This document shows positions 56,104 through 64,000 of a DNA stretch of 64,000 nt, piece by piece (position 1 is the first letter of the stretch; every line of letters begins with the position of its first letter). The translations under genes and the position numbers were made by a program. Source of the stretch: Neorhizobium petrolearium (GTDB lineage: Bacteria; Pseudomonadota; Alphaproteobacteria; Rhizobiales; Rhizobiaceae); NCBI RefSeq assembly GCF_017873175.1, contig NZ_JAGGJW010000009.1:1-64000 (forward strand), written 5' to 3'. The notes below the pieces were generated by a model. It saw only the letters and a list, made by a program, of their open reading frames with translations. It was not told the origin of the DNA and made no database searches.

Positions 56104-56712
56104 TCACGTTCTCGAAGCGATCATGACGGCCGAGCCCGTGATGATTCCGGCGGAGCAGCGATTGACGATCCTCATGTGGCGTTCTGATTGCACCAGTCGG
56201 CGGGCTCGCTCGGCCACTAGGACATATACGGTCTGAACGGCAAGATCGATGGACACGCCGCCGATCAGGATGAAGCTCAACTGCTGGAGGGACAGCGCGC
56301 CCATATCGAAGGCGTGCGGCAGGATGGCACCGAAAAAGACCACTGCTTTCGGATTTCCGATCGTCAGGAAGGCCCCGGAAAGAAAGCCTTGCGCCTTGTC
56401 GGCCTCGCGCGGAACCGAGGGCATTGCCCCGGCATTCCAGAGCTTGAAGGCGAGGAAAATCAGATAGCAGACACCAAGCCATTTCACCGCAATAAATACC
56501 GGCTCGAAGCGCACCGCCAATTGCGAAAGGCCCAGCACGGCGGCTGTCAACCACAGGAAATTGCCGGACACCATACCGATCGCGAACGGAGCAGCATTGC
56601 GGCCGCCGCGGGACATGACCTGAGCGATCAGCGCACCCTGGCCTGCCCCCGGAAGAGCGGCCGCGATCGTGAAGGATATGATGAAAAACCAGACCGCATC
56701 CCAACCTGTCAC
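56104..56712 (-). CDS. LysE-family amino-acid exporter
   Basis: 202 residues, about six helices. LPGAGQGALIAQVMSRGGRNAAPFAIGMVSGN near 18-48 and LSGAFLTIGNPKAVVFFGAILP near 108-130 are the LysE/RhtB family motifs. It starts at GTG 56712, preceded by GGAGGA; the longer upstream frame is not supported by the family. Substrate is an amino acid or related compound, not determined. Confidence 0.88.
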   Translation of the reverse strand: MTGWDAVWFFIISFTIAAALPGAGQGALIAQVMSRGGRNAAPFAIGMVSGNFLWLTAAVLGLSQLAVRFEPVFIAVKWLGVCYLIFLAFKLWNAGAMPSVPREADKAQGFLSGAFLTIGNPKAVVFFGAILPHAFDMGALSLQQLSFILIGGVSIDLAVQTVYVLVAERARRLVQSERHMRIVNRCSAGIITGSAVMIASRT

Positions 56713-56768
56713 GAGTTCCTCCCCGAAAAGCCTCCGGTGCAGCTTCCAATATCTACGTCCGCGAAAGC

Positions 56769-57272
56769 CTACCCGAAAATCACCGCCATCTGTATCGCAT
56801 CGATAAACCGCCCGTCGATCTTGACTGCATCGCGCGCCACGCCTTCCCGCACGAAGCCGACCTTTTCGTAAAGCGCGATCGCTCGCGGATTGTCCGCATG
56901 CACATGCAGTTCGACGCGGTGGAAGCCCCGCTCGCACGCGAGTTCCAACGCGGCGCAGATCAGCCGCTTGCCGAGCCCCTTGTCGCGATACCCGGGAATG
57001 ATGCCCATGCCGAGAGCTCCGCAATGGGCATGCGTCTCGCGGGCATGGCGGCGGATATCGCACCAGCCGACCACCTTACCCCCCATCACCGCCACGACTT
57101 GCGGATGGCCGCCCTCGATCATGTCGAGCACGAATTCTCTCGTGCTCTCGAGCGGCGGCGCCTCCAGAAAGGTCAGATATTTACGCTCACGAGAGACCAT
57201 ATCGAGAGCCTTATGAAAGCTCTCGATATGTTCTTCGCGAATGCGCTCGATCGTAATGATCTCGGAAGACAC
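56769..57272 (-). CDS. GNAT N-acetyltransferase (RimJ/RimL-like)
   Basis: 167 residues with LGMGIIPGYRDKGLGKRLICAALELACERGFHRVELHVHADNPRAIALYEKVGFV, the GNAT core typical of RimL/RimJ-type or spermidine-type enzymes. It starts at GTG 57272, 2 bp after the trpE(G) stop, so it is probably cotranscribed with trpE(G). Substrate unknown. Confidence 0.85.
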   Translation of the reverse strand: MSSEIITIERIREEHIESFHKALDMVSRERKYLTFLEAPPLESTREFVLDMIEGGHPQVVAVMGGKVVGWCDIRRHARETHAHCGALGMGIIPGYRDKGLGKRLICAALELACERGFHRVELHVHADNPRAIALYEKVGFVREGVARDAVKIDGRFIDAIQMAVIFG

Positions 57273-57274
57273 TC

Positions 57275-59464
57275 TTACGCCGCCTTGATTTTGGCCTTGC
57301 GCGACAAATGCGCCACGACGTTCTCGATCATCCGCATGCCGGCATCGCCTCCAAGCGTCATGATCGATTCCGGATGGAACTGCACCGCCGCGACCGGTTC
57401 CTTGGCATGTTCGATGCCCATGATCGTGCCGTCCTCGCTTTCCGCCGTGATGATGAAATCCGGATGCAGCGTCTTCGGATCGGCGAAGATCGAGTGGTAA
57501 CGACCGACCGTCACTTCCTTAGCAAGGCCGGAAAAGACGATACCCGGCTCCAGCACGCGGATGCGTGACGGCTTGCCGTGCATCGGCAGCGCCAGATGCC
57601 GGAGTTCCCCGCCATAGGCCTCCGCCAGCGCCTGCAAGCCGAGGCAGACGCCGAAGATCGGCAGGTTTCTTGCCCTCGCCTTTTTGATCGTCGCCTTGCA
57701 GTCGAAATCCTTCGGATTGCCAGGACCCGGCGACAGCACCACGAGGTCCGGATCGAAGCGGTCGAACACCTCTTCCGCCACCGGGGAGCGCACCGTCGAC
57801 ACGGTGGCACCCGTCTGGCGGAAATAGTTGGCGAGCGTATGGACGAAACTGTCCTCATGATCGACGAGCAGGATCTTCACCCCTTGCCCGACCCGCGCCA
57901 CGTCGCGGCCGGCCTTCGCCGTATTGCCGGTGCGGGCATCGCGGATCGCAGCGATCATGGCGGATGCCTTGAGCTCGGTCTCGGCCTCCTCCTCATGCGG
58001 ATCGGAATCATTGAGCAGCGTCGCACCAGCCCGCACTTCCGCGATACCGTCTTTCACGCGGATGGTGCGTAGCGTCAGCCCCGTGTTCATGTCGCCGTTG
58101 AAGCCGACCATACCAATCGCCCCGCCATACCAGGCACGCGGGCTCTTCTCGTGGTTCTCGATGAAGCGCATCGCCCAGAGCTTCGGCGCACCGGTGACCG
58201 TGACGGCCCAGGCGTGGGAGAGAAAACCGTCGAAGGCGTCCATGTCCTCCCGCAAGCGTCCTTCGATATGGTCGACCGTATGGATGAGACGCGAATACAT
58301 CTCGATCTGCCGCCGGCCGATCACCTTCACCGACCCCGGCTCGCAGACGCGCGACTTGTCGTTCCGGTCGACATCCGAGCACATGGTGAGCTCGGATTCA
58401 TCCTTCTTGGAATTGAGCAGCTTCAGGATCTGCTCCGAATCCGAGATCGCATCCTCGCCGCGCTTGATCGTGCCGGAGATCGGGCAGGTCTCGATGCGCC
58501 GGCCGGAGACCCGCACGAACATTTCCGGCGAGGCGCCGATCAGGTATTCCTGGTTTCCGAGATTGATGAAGAAGGAATAGGGCGACGGATTGATCGCCTT
58601 CAGCCGGTTGGAAATCTCCGACGGCTTCGAGTCGCACCGCTCCATGAATTTCTGGCCGGGCACGACCTCGAACAGGTCGCCGCGCCGGAAGCTCTCCTTC
58701 GCCTTCACCACAAGCTCGGCATATTCGCCTGGCTTATGGTCGCCCTTCGGTGGAGTCGTGGTCGTCCGCTGGAAAGGTTCCGGCGCGATATCGGCCGACT
58801 TGCCTTCGGTCGTGGCGCCATCCTTTGAAAAATCATAGCGGTCGATCCAGGCCTTGGCCGCGTGATGGTCGACGACCAGGATCTCGTCGGGCAGGAAAAG
58901 CACCATGTCGCGCTGGTCTTCCGGTCGCGCCATGGAGAGCTTGATGGCATCGAACTGGAAGGCAAGGTCGTAGCCGAAGGCGCCGAACAGGCCGATCGCC
59001 GAGTCCGCTTCCGAATAAAAAAGATCGACGATCGCCCGCAGCACGGAGAAGACCGTCGGCATCTTGGAGCGCTCCTCCTCGGTGAAGACGCGCGTCGGCT
59101 CGTTGACGGCAAGGTCAAGCCGGCGAGCGGTCTGTTCACCCAGCGTCAGGTCGGCAACCGTCTTCAGCTTGTCGGCGACGAAACCGAGCAGCACCTCGCC
59201 CCGCTCGTTATAGGCTTCGATCCACACCCTGCGGCCGTTGCAGGAAATCCCGAGCGGCGGATCGGCGATCGCCGTATCCCAGCGGGTATAGCGGCCCGGA
59301 TATTCGTAGTTGGAGGAAAAGACCGCGCCCCGCCGCTCGTCGAGCCGGTCGACATAGGAGGAAATCGCCGTCGCATAGTCGGCCGCACGCCGCTGCCGGC
59401 TGACGGTGATCCCTCCCCGGGTCTCGTAGACTTCCGAACCGTCATCCCGAATGATCGTTACCAT
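57275..59464 (-). CDS. trpE(G): Anthranilate synthase, fused TrpE-TrpG
   Basis: Makes anthranilate from chorismate and glutamine, first step of tryptophan synthesis. The 729 residues join a chorismate-binding TrpE domain (about 1-510, with [13 protein letters not shown] near 325 and [14 protein letters not shown]) to a glutamine amidotransferase TrpG domain (about 530-725, [17 protein letters not shown] with the catalytic Cys, [12 protein letters not shown] with the His and Glu). Rhizobia use this fused form. A trpL leader and attenuator precede it. Confidence 0.97.
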   Translation of the reverse strand: MVTIIRDDGSEVYETRGGITVSRQRRAADYATAISSYVDRLDERRGAVFSSNYEYPGRYTRWDTAIADPPLGISCNGRRVWIEAYNERGEVLLGFVADKLKTVADLTLGEQTARRLDLAVNEPTRVFTEEERSKMPTVFSVLRAIVDLFYSEADSAIGLFGAFGYDLAFQFDAIKLSMARPEDQRDMVLFLPDEILVVDHHAAKAWIDRYDFSKDGATTEGKSADIAPEPFQRTTTTPPKGDHKPGEYAELVVKAKESFRRGDLFEVVPGQKFMERCDSKPSEISNRLKAINPSPYSFFINLGNQEYLIGASPEMFVRVSGRRIETCPISGTIKRGEDAISDSEQILKLLNSKKDESELTMCSDVDRNDKSRVCEPGSVKVIGRRQIEMYSRLIHTVDHIEGRLREDMDAFDGFLSHAWAVTVTGAPKLWAMRFIENHEKSPRAWYGGAIGMVGFNGDMNTGLTLRTIRVKDGIAEVRAGATLLNDSDPHEEEAETELKASAMIAAIRDARTGNTAKAGRDVARVGQGVKILLVDHEDSFVHTLANYFRQTGATVSTVRSPVAEEVFDRFDPDLVVLSPGPGNPKDFDCKATIKKARARNLPIFGVCLGLQALAEAYGGELRHLALPMHGKPSRIRVLEPGIVFSGLAKEVTVGRYHSIFADPKTLHPDFIITAESEDGTIMGIEHAKEPVAAVQFHPESIMTLGGDAGMRMIENVVAHLSRKAKIKAA

Positions 59465-59504
59465 TGTCCTGTCTCTCCGATCTGGTTCGCCGATCCCCGT
59501 GCGG

Positions 59505-59540
59505 CCAATAAAAAAGCCGCCTCGGTTCTCGGGCGGCTTT
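59505..59540 (-). terminator. trp attenuator terminator
   Basis: In the minus-strand transcript, AAAGCCGCC pairs with GGCGGCTTT and is followed by TTTATT. It is the terminator (3:4) structure of the trpL leader. Confidence 0.93.
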
Positions 59541-59596
59541 GGTCTTGTCGATGGACATGACTGGTCAAGGCCGCGTGAAGCGTGCCGGCCACCAGT
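59533..59596 (-). promoter_or_regulatory. trpL leader pairing elements (1:2 and antiterminator)
   Basis: Segment 1, ACTGGTGGCCG (59596-59586), covers the two Trp codons and can pair with segment 2, CGGCC-ttg-ACCAGT (59573-59560). Segment 2 also contains GCGGCcTTG (59574-59566), which can pair with CAAaGCCGC (59541-59533) of the terminator arm. These are mutually exclusive foldings, as in classical transcription attenuation. Confidence 0.8.
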
Positions 59597-59621
59597 TACC
59601 GATGTTCATCGAAATCGTCAT
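59565..59621 (-). CDS. trpL: trpL leader peptide
   Basis: 18 residues, [18 protein letters not shown], with tandem Trp codons TGG TGG. It lies between a promoter and the attenuator terminator of trpE(G). In Sinorhizobium meliloti the corresponding peptide is 14 residues with three Trp, and both the released leader RNA and the peptide have regulatory roles in trans. An internal ATG at 59609 is an alternative start. Confidence 0.88.
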   Translation of the reverse strand: MTISMNIGNWWPARFTRP

Positions 59622-59629
59622 GGGCGGAA

Positions 59630-59658
59630 TTGTTAGCTTGGCTCGCGGCTACGCGCAA
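59630..59658 (-). promoter_or_regulatory. trpL-trpE(G) promoter
   Basis: On the minus strand, TTGCGC and TAACAA with a 17-bp spacer, ending 8 bp before the leader ATG. This short distance is like that seen in rhizobial trpL transcripts that begin at or near the ATG (inference). Confidence 0.55.
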
Positions 59659-59741
59659 GCGAATTTCTTCGGCTCACGATGCGACCAAACGGAAGGGAAA
59701 TGCGTTGCTCCTCCGCCAACCTGCCGGAGGAAGCCAGAAGC

Positions 59742-60644
59742 ATGAAGCGATCCCTTTGCCTGCTTGCGATGAGCATACCGCTTTTGCTCGGCGCCACCCT
59801 GCCGGAGCACGGCCCTGTTCCATCCGCAAAGCCGGCCGAAAGGACCGAGCCGGCACCGGAGGCTGCGGCGCCCGACGTTCGGAGCGCGGAACCCGAAGCC
59901 CCCGCAATGAAATCCGAACAGCCCGGGGCCGCCGAAGTTCCCGCACCTTTGCCAAAGCCTGAAGAAAAACCGGCGCGGCAAGCGCCTGCCACCACGATCA
60001 CCCCGAATGATGGGCCAAAGCCCGACGGTAAGGAAAAGGAGGAAGACGAGGCCGAAGCTCCACCACCTCCGCCCCCGCTCGTCAAGGAGGATCCGGAAGA
60101 ACTGAAAGCCTGCCTGGCTGAACTTTCCGCACTCGGCGCGAAATTCGAGGCGGGCGATCCGATCGACGACGGCAATGGCTGCGGCATCGAACATCCGGTC
60201 GAGATCGCGGAAGTCCTGCCAGGCGTCGACCTCGGCGGCGCCACCATGCGATGCAAAACCGCGGCGACCATGGCGCACTGGCTGAAGGACACCGTCCAGC
60301 CTGCGATGAACATCGCGATGCCGGGGCGGAAGATCGTCGGCATTGCGCCCGGCTCCACTTATGCCTGCCGTTTGCGAAACGGCGCGTCGACCGGCAAGAT
60401 TTCCGAGCACGCCCGCGGCAACGCCATCGATGTCGCCGCCTTCAGGCTCGACAATGGCGAGACGATGGAGATGAAGTCACGCGACGAGGATTCCACACTC
60501 GAAGGAGCATTCCAGCGCACCGCGACCGCCGGCGCCTGCCTGCACTTCACGACCGTCCTGTCACCGGGCAGCGACGCTGCACACCAGAACCACCTGCATC
60601 TCGACGTGCTCGAAAGGAAAGACGGCTACAGATATTGCCGGTGA
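59742..60644 (+). CDS. Extensin-like C-terminal domain protein
   Basis: 300 residues. Signal peptide (about 1-20), a Pro/Ala/Glu-rich linker with an acidic DEAEAPPPPPP stretch (about 25-118), then the extensin-like C domain: CGIEHPVEI near 147, GSTYACRLRNG...ISEHARGNAIDVAAFRL near 205-235 and a terminal HQNHLHLDV. The His and Asp residues resemble those of zinc peptidases acting on cell wall. ATG 59742 is behind GGAGGAAG. Probably periplasmic, perhaps peptidoglycan-related. Confidence 0.82.
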   Translation: MKRSLCLLAMSIPLLLGATLPEHGPVPSAKPAERTEPAPEAAAPDVRSAEPEAPAMKSEQPGAAEVPAPLPKPEEKPARQAPATTITPNDGPKPDGKEKEEDEAEAPPPPPPLVKEDPEELKACLAELSALGAKFEAGDPIDDGNGCGIEHPVEIAEVLPGVDLGGATMRCKTAATMAHWLKDTVQPAMNIAMPGRKIVGIAPGSTYACRLRNGASTGKISEHARGNAIDVAAFRLDNGETMEMKSRDEDSTLEGAFQRTATAGACLHFTTVLSPGSDAAHQNHLHLDVLERKDGYRYCR

Positions 60645-60671
60645 ATCAGATTGGGCACTGCCGGAAATCTA

Positions 60672-62351
60672 TCAGAACAACCCTTCCACGAACCCCTCGT
60701 CATTCAGGAAAATCCGCTCGGCCGAAGGCACGCGCGGCAGGCCCGGCATGGTCATGATCTCGCCGGTGATGGCGACGACAAAGCCGGCGCCGGCCGAAAG
60801 CCTGACCTCGCGCACATGCACGACATGCCCTTCCGGCGCGCCGCGCAGGTTGGGATCGGTGGAGAAGGAATATTGCGTCTTGGCGACGCAGATCGGCAGG
60901 TCGCCGTAGCCCTGTTCCTCCCAGGCTTTCAACTGGTCCTGCACGCCCCTGTCGGACGTCACCTCGCCGGCATGATAGATTTTCGAAGCAATGATCTCGA
61001 TCTTCTCCATCAGTGGCAGATGGTCGGGATAGAGCGGCTGGAATTTCGCCTGACCACCCTCGGCAAGCTCGACCACCTTTTCCGCCAGTTCCTCGATGCC
61101 CGCCGAACCCTCTGCCCAGTGGCGGCAGAGAATGGCGTCGGATCCGTGCCGCGCCACATAATCCTTCACGGCAGCGATTTCGGCATCGGTATCCGACGTG
61201 AAATGGTTGATGGCGACGACCACCGGCACGCCGAATTTCCGCACATTTGCGATGTGACGGCCGAGATTGGCGCATCCGCGCTGCAGCGCCTCGACGTTTT
61301 CAGCGGAAAGATCGTCCTTCCTCACCCCGCCGTTCATCTTGAGCGCCCTGACGGTTGCGACGATCACCGCCGCGTGAGGCTTCAGACCAGCCTTGCGGCA
61401 CTTGATGTCGAAGAATTTCTCCGCCCCGAGATCGGCCCCGAAACCCGCTTCCGTCACCACGTAATCGCCGAGCTTCAGCGCCGTCCTGGTGGCGATCACC
61501 GAATTGCAGCCATGCGCGATATTGGCGAAAGGCCCGCCATGCACGAAGGCCGGATTGTTTTCGAGCGTCTGCACGAGGTTCGGCTGCATCGCGTCCTTGA
61601 GCAGCACCGTCATCGCCCGGTGGGCCTTGATGTCGCGCGCAAACACCGGCGTCCTGTCGAACCGGTATCCGACGACGATGTCGCCGAGCCGCCGTTCGAG
61701 GTCGTTGAGGTCCGACGCCAGGCAGAGGATCGCCATGACTTCCGAGGCGACGGTGATATCAAACCCGCTCTCCCGCGGGAAACCGTTGGCCACACCACCG
61801 AGCGAGGCAACCATCTGGCGCAGAGCCCGGTCGTTCATGTCCATCACCCGCCGCCAGGTGATGCGCCGCACGTCGATGTTCTCGGCGTTCCCCCAATAGA
61901 CGTGGTTGTCGATCATCGCGGCGAGCAGGTTGTGCGCCGCCGTGATGGCGTGGAAATCGCCGGTGAAGTGCAAGTTGATATCTTCCATCGGCACGACTTG
62001 GGCATAACCGCCGCCGGCCGCTCCACCTTTCGTGCCGAAGCAGGGCCCGAGCGACGGCTCGCGGACGCAGATCACGGCCTTTTTGCCGATGCGGTTGAGC
62101 CCGTCGCCCAAACCCACGGTCGTCGTGGTCTTGCCCTCGCCCGCCGGCGTCGGATTGATCGCTGTGACGAGGATAAGCTTGCCGTCCTGACGAGCTGAAA
62201 GCGAGGCGATAAAATCGGCCCCGACCTTCGCCTTGTCGTAACCATAGGGCGCCAGCGCATCCGCCGGTATCCCCAGCCGCGCGCCGATTTCGACGATCGG
62301 CTTTTTCTTCGCGGCGCGCGCAATCTCGATATCCGATTTGACGGCTGCCAT
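60672..62351 (-). CDS. fhs: Formate-tetrahydrofolate ligase
   Basis: Makes 10-formyltetrahydrofolate from formate, THF and ATP. The 559 residues show the nucleotide-binding [20 protein letters not shown] near 66, [23 protein letters not shown] near 98 and [35 protein letters not shown] near 290. Length is normal. Upstream, 62352 onward, is shared with the TonB receptor region; I saw no clear promoter for fhs. Confidence 0.97.
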   Translation of the reverse strand: MAAVKSDIEIARAAKKKPIVEIGARLGIPADALAPYGYDKAKVGADFIASLSARQDGKLILVTAINPTPAGEGKTTTTVGLGDGLNRIGKKAVICVREPSLGPCFGTKGGAAGGGYAQVVPMEDINLHFTGDFHAITAAHNLLAAMIDNHVYWGNAENIDVRRITWRRVMDMNDRALRQMVASLGGVANGFPRESGFDITVASEVMAILCLASDLNDLERRLGDIVVGYRFDRTPVFARDIKAHRAMTVLLKDAMQPNLVQTLENNPAFVHGGPFANIAHGCNSVIATRTALKLGDYVVTEAGFGADLGAEKFFDIKCRKAGLKPHAAVIVATVRALKMNGGVRKDDLSAENVEALQRGCANLGRHIANVRKFGVPVVVAINHFTSDTDAEIAAVKDYVARHGSDAILCRHWAEGSAGIEELAEKVVELAEGGQAKFQPLYPDHLPLMEKIEIIASKIYHAGEVTSDRGVQDQLKAWEEQGYGDLPICVAKTQYSFSTDPNLRGAPEGHVVHVREVRLSAGAGFVVAITGEIMTMPGLPRVPSAERIFLNDEGFVEGLF

Positions 62352-62491
62352 GCGTTCCCCGCTCCCGTTCGTTCTGTAGAGTTCGAATATGCCCGTGCGG
62401 TTATGAATAGCGAAGGAAACGTAATGTGGGAATGGCGGTGATGGGAAGGGAAGCCTCCCGAGGTGTGGCTTTTACGCATCACACGATAACT

Positions 62492-62506
62492 TGACTAAAA
62501 AAGTCA
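62492..62506. promoter_or_regulatory. RirA-type iron-responsive operator
   Basis: TGA-CTAAAAAAG-TCA, exactly the TGA-N9-TCA form described for RirA-controlled genes in rhizobia. It lies 10 bp before the -35 of the TonB receptor promoter, so it is well placed for iron-dependent repression. Confidence 0.65.
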
Positions 62507-62515
62507 GATTCAAAC

Positions 62516-62544
62516 TTGACTCCTTTTGTTTAGATTTTTAATTC
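62516..62544 (+). promoter_or_regulatory. Likely promoter of the TonB receptor gene
   Basis: TTGACT, a 17-bp spacer, and TAATTC, about 110 bp before the receptor ATG. The intergenic stretch 62352-62654 (303 bp) holds this promoter, the RirA-type operator, and no gene. Confidence 0.55.
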
Positions 62545-62654
62545 TCGCCGCCGGGGCTTCCGCTGAGCGGAAATCGACAAATCCGAATTCTTTTCCGCGC
62601 GTTGGGCAATGAACGGCGCGCGACGTTGCCGCATGCTTTTTAAAGGGGGCTTTC

Positions 62655-64000
62655 ATGGGTTCGCGCTTTTTACGACACCAGCATCTTTGGGCTGGAACTG
62701 CCATGGTCGTTGCACTGGGTATCACCTCCACGGCCTATGCACAGGAGGCGACGACGGACGACCCGTCGACGGAACTGAAACCGATCGTGCTGACGGCGGA
62801 GAAAGGCGGACGGGTTGCCGATTCCCCCCTGACGCAGACCACCGAGCGCGCAAAGATCCAGGAGCGCATGGTCACCGATTTCAAGGATTTCGCCCGCCGC
62901 ATCGATGCCGGCGTGAATTTCAACAGCAACACCAAGAGCGTCAATATCCGCGGTCTGCAGGACCAGCGCGTCCTGACGACGATCGACGGCATCCGCCTGC
63001 CCTGGTTGACCGACCCGCGCGACAGCGCCCAGGGCGGCATCAATTCCTTCGACTTTGACAGCCTGTCGTCGGTCGACATCACCAAGGGAGCCGATTCCAG
63101 CCGTTACGGCTCCGGCGCGCTCGGCGGCGTCGTGGAACTGCGCACCCTCAATCCGGAGGACCTGATCGAGGAAGGCAAGAATTTCGGCGCACTCACCAAA
63201 ACCACCTATGACAGCGCGGACCAGAGCGTGGGCGGCAATGCCGCGATCGCAGGCAGGTTCAACGATAGCTGGTTGCTCGTCCAGGGCGGTTACAAGAAGG
63301 GCCACGAGACCGAGAACCAGGGGTACATCGGCGGTTATGGCACGAGCCGCACGGAAGCTAATCCAGCCGACTTCGTTCAGAAGAATCTCCTCGTGAAGTT
63401 CCATCAGTATCTGGAAGGCGGTCACCGCTTCGGGCTGACGGCGGACCTCTTCAACCGCGACGAGGACTTCGACAACATGCGCGGCACGACGTCCAGCTAT
63501 GAGCAGGGCAGCTTCAAGTCCGGCGAGGAAGTCGATCGCAAGCGCTTCTCCGGCTCCTACGATTTCATTTCGCCGGACGGCACTGATATCGTCGACCAGG
63601 CAAGCGTCAACATCTACTGGCAGAAGGAAAAGCTGAACAATACGACGGACGCGATCCGGCTGCGCGACGGCCGAAGCTTTATCATTCCGGGCGACCCCTT
63701 CTTGTATGGGCCTCCCTACGGCGTCTACAAACGCGACAACATGATCGAGCAGACCTCCTACGGCATCACCGGCGATGCCCGGAAGGAATTGCAGATCGGC
63801 GGAGCGACGCATGAATTCCGGTTCGGCGGCGAACTCTACTGGCAGAAGACCCATCAATATTCCGCCGGTGTCGACAATTGCCCGGATGTCGACTGGACGA
63901 CGATCCCCGACCCGTTTGGCCCGCAGGCGTGCCGGTTCCTGCATTCCAACGCTTCCGACATGCCGGATGTCGACGGTTTCATTTTCGGCGCATTCGTCGA
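62655..64000 (+). CDS. TonB-dependent haem/transferrin-type outer-membrane receptor (3' partial)
   Basis: 448 residues visible; the frame is open to the window end. Signal peptide to about residue 29 (ITSTAYAQ), then a TonB-box-like PIVLTAEKG, the plug domain (ARRIDAGVNFNSNTKSVNIRGLQDQRVLTTIDGIRLPW, YGSGALGGVVELRTL) and the first barrel strands. The plug matches the haemoglobin/transferrin/lactoferrin receptor family, so uptake of haem iron is likely. The ATG follows AAAGGGGGC. A RirA-type operator upstream supports iron regulation. Confidence 0.9.
   Translation, partial: MGSRFLRHQHLWAGTAMVVALGITSTAYAQEATTDDPSTELKPIVLTAEKGGRVADSPLTQTTERAKIQERMVTDFKDFARRIDAGVNFNSNTKSVNIRGLQDQRVLTTIDGIRLPWLTDPRDSAQGGINSFDFDSLSSVDITKGADSSRYGSGALGGVVELRTLNPEDLIEEGKNFGALTKTTYDSADQSVGGNAAIAGRFNDSWLLVQGGYKKGHETENQGYIGGYGTSRTEANPADFVQKNLLVKFHQYLEGGHRFGLTADLFNRDEDFDNMRGTTSSYEQGSFKSGEEVDRKRFSGSYDFISPDGTDIVDQASVNIYWQKEKLNNTTDAIRLRDGRSFIIPGDPFLYGPPYGVYKRDNMIEQTSYGITGDARKELQIGGATHEFRFGGELYWQKTHQYSAGVDNCPDVDWTTIPDPFGPQACRFLHSNASDMPDVDGFIFGAFV

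Noticed and set aside
60651..62198. 515-codon frame antisense to fhs
   Set aside because: fhs is unmistakable; the antisense product has no family resemblance.
62524..62544. Irr-type ICE box near the TonB receptor promoter
   Set aside because: TTTAGA followed by TTCT is only a partial match to TTTAGAA-N3-TTCTAAA, with wrong spacing.
62670..63944. 424-codon frame antisense to the TonB receptor
   Set aside because: The plus-strand receptor, open to the window end with signal peptide and plug motifs, is clearly the real gene.

Overview
The window is chromosomal DNA of an alphaproteobacterium of the Rhizobiales, most likely a Rhizobium/Neorhizobium/Agrobacterium relative. The reasons are high-GC coding with few gaps, the prs - rplY - pth - ychF - MaoC order, a petABC (bc1) operon, a fused trpE(G) behind a trpL attenuator, SoxR paired with a flavin reductase, a RirA-type iron box, and rhizobial paralogues such as ClpS, a ClpP variant and small conserved proteins. 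Nearly all of it is ordinary core genome. I saw no tRNA, rRNA or CRISPR array, and only one mobile-element remnant (the 3' end of an IS630-type transposase at the left edge).

Layout. 1-464: IS630-type remnant abutting prs. 590-4800: prs, a Kazal-like lipoprotein, a zinc-ribbon protein, a periplasmic protein and rplY. 4997-8167: a membrane GGDEF/EAL protein and an orphan periplasmic binding protein, sitting between rplY and pth. 8248-12543: pth, prmB, clpS (opposite strand), ychF and two MaoC-type proteins. 12583-15988: apt and petABC on the minus strand. 16380-21162: an EEP-family hydrolase and two tandem ABC exporters. 21547-23809: trmL and a Na/Pi cotransporter. 23821-26152: a redox-stress module in which soxR diverges from a flavin reductase-MFS operon across a SoxR box. 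26270-29556: a lipase-like protein, hemF and small conserved proteins. 29574-32103: a minus-strand operon DUF1285 - CoA Nudix - cca. 32304-40081: a six-gene operon MoxR - DUF58 - BatA/DUF4159 - vWA membrane protein - GNAT - GNAT. 40099-46249: MFS, GNAT, glutathionyl-hydroquinone reductase, Nudix, phosphoesterase and a sigma/anti-sigma pair. 46283-50908: M20 amidohydrolase, leuA with a Leu-rich leader peptide, and benE. 51127-56712: a MerR-ATPase fusion, a clpP paralogue, hupE, DUF2076, queF-CDF and LysE. 56769-60644: GNAT, trpE(G) with trpL leader and attenuator, and an extensin-like protein. 60672-64000: fhs and a TonB-dependent haem/transferrin-type receptor (cut by the window end) behind a RirA-type operator.

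The most informative regulatory sequences, all read directly from the bases, are: (i) a 20-bp perfect palindrome in a 19-bp-spaced promoter between soxR and its target operon; (ii) a 34-codon leader peptide with five Leu codons in nine, plus a strong hairpin, upstream of leuA; (iii) a complete trp attenuator with 1:2, 2:3 and terminator pairings; (iv) a TGA-N9-TCA iron box at the TonB receptor gene. The least familiar proteins are the MerR HTH-P-loop fusion (51127-52161), the two-domain Kazal-like lipoprotein (1584-2087) and the vWA-rich MoxR operon.

Several long antisense reading frames (for example inside prs, pth/prmB, the MoxR operon and fhs) are high-GC shadows and are not annotated.
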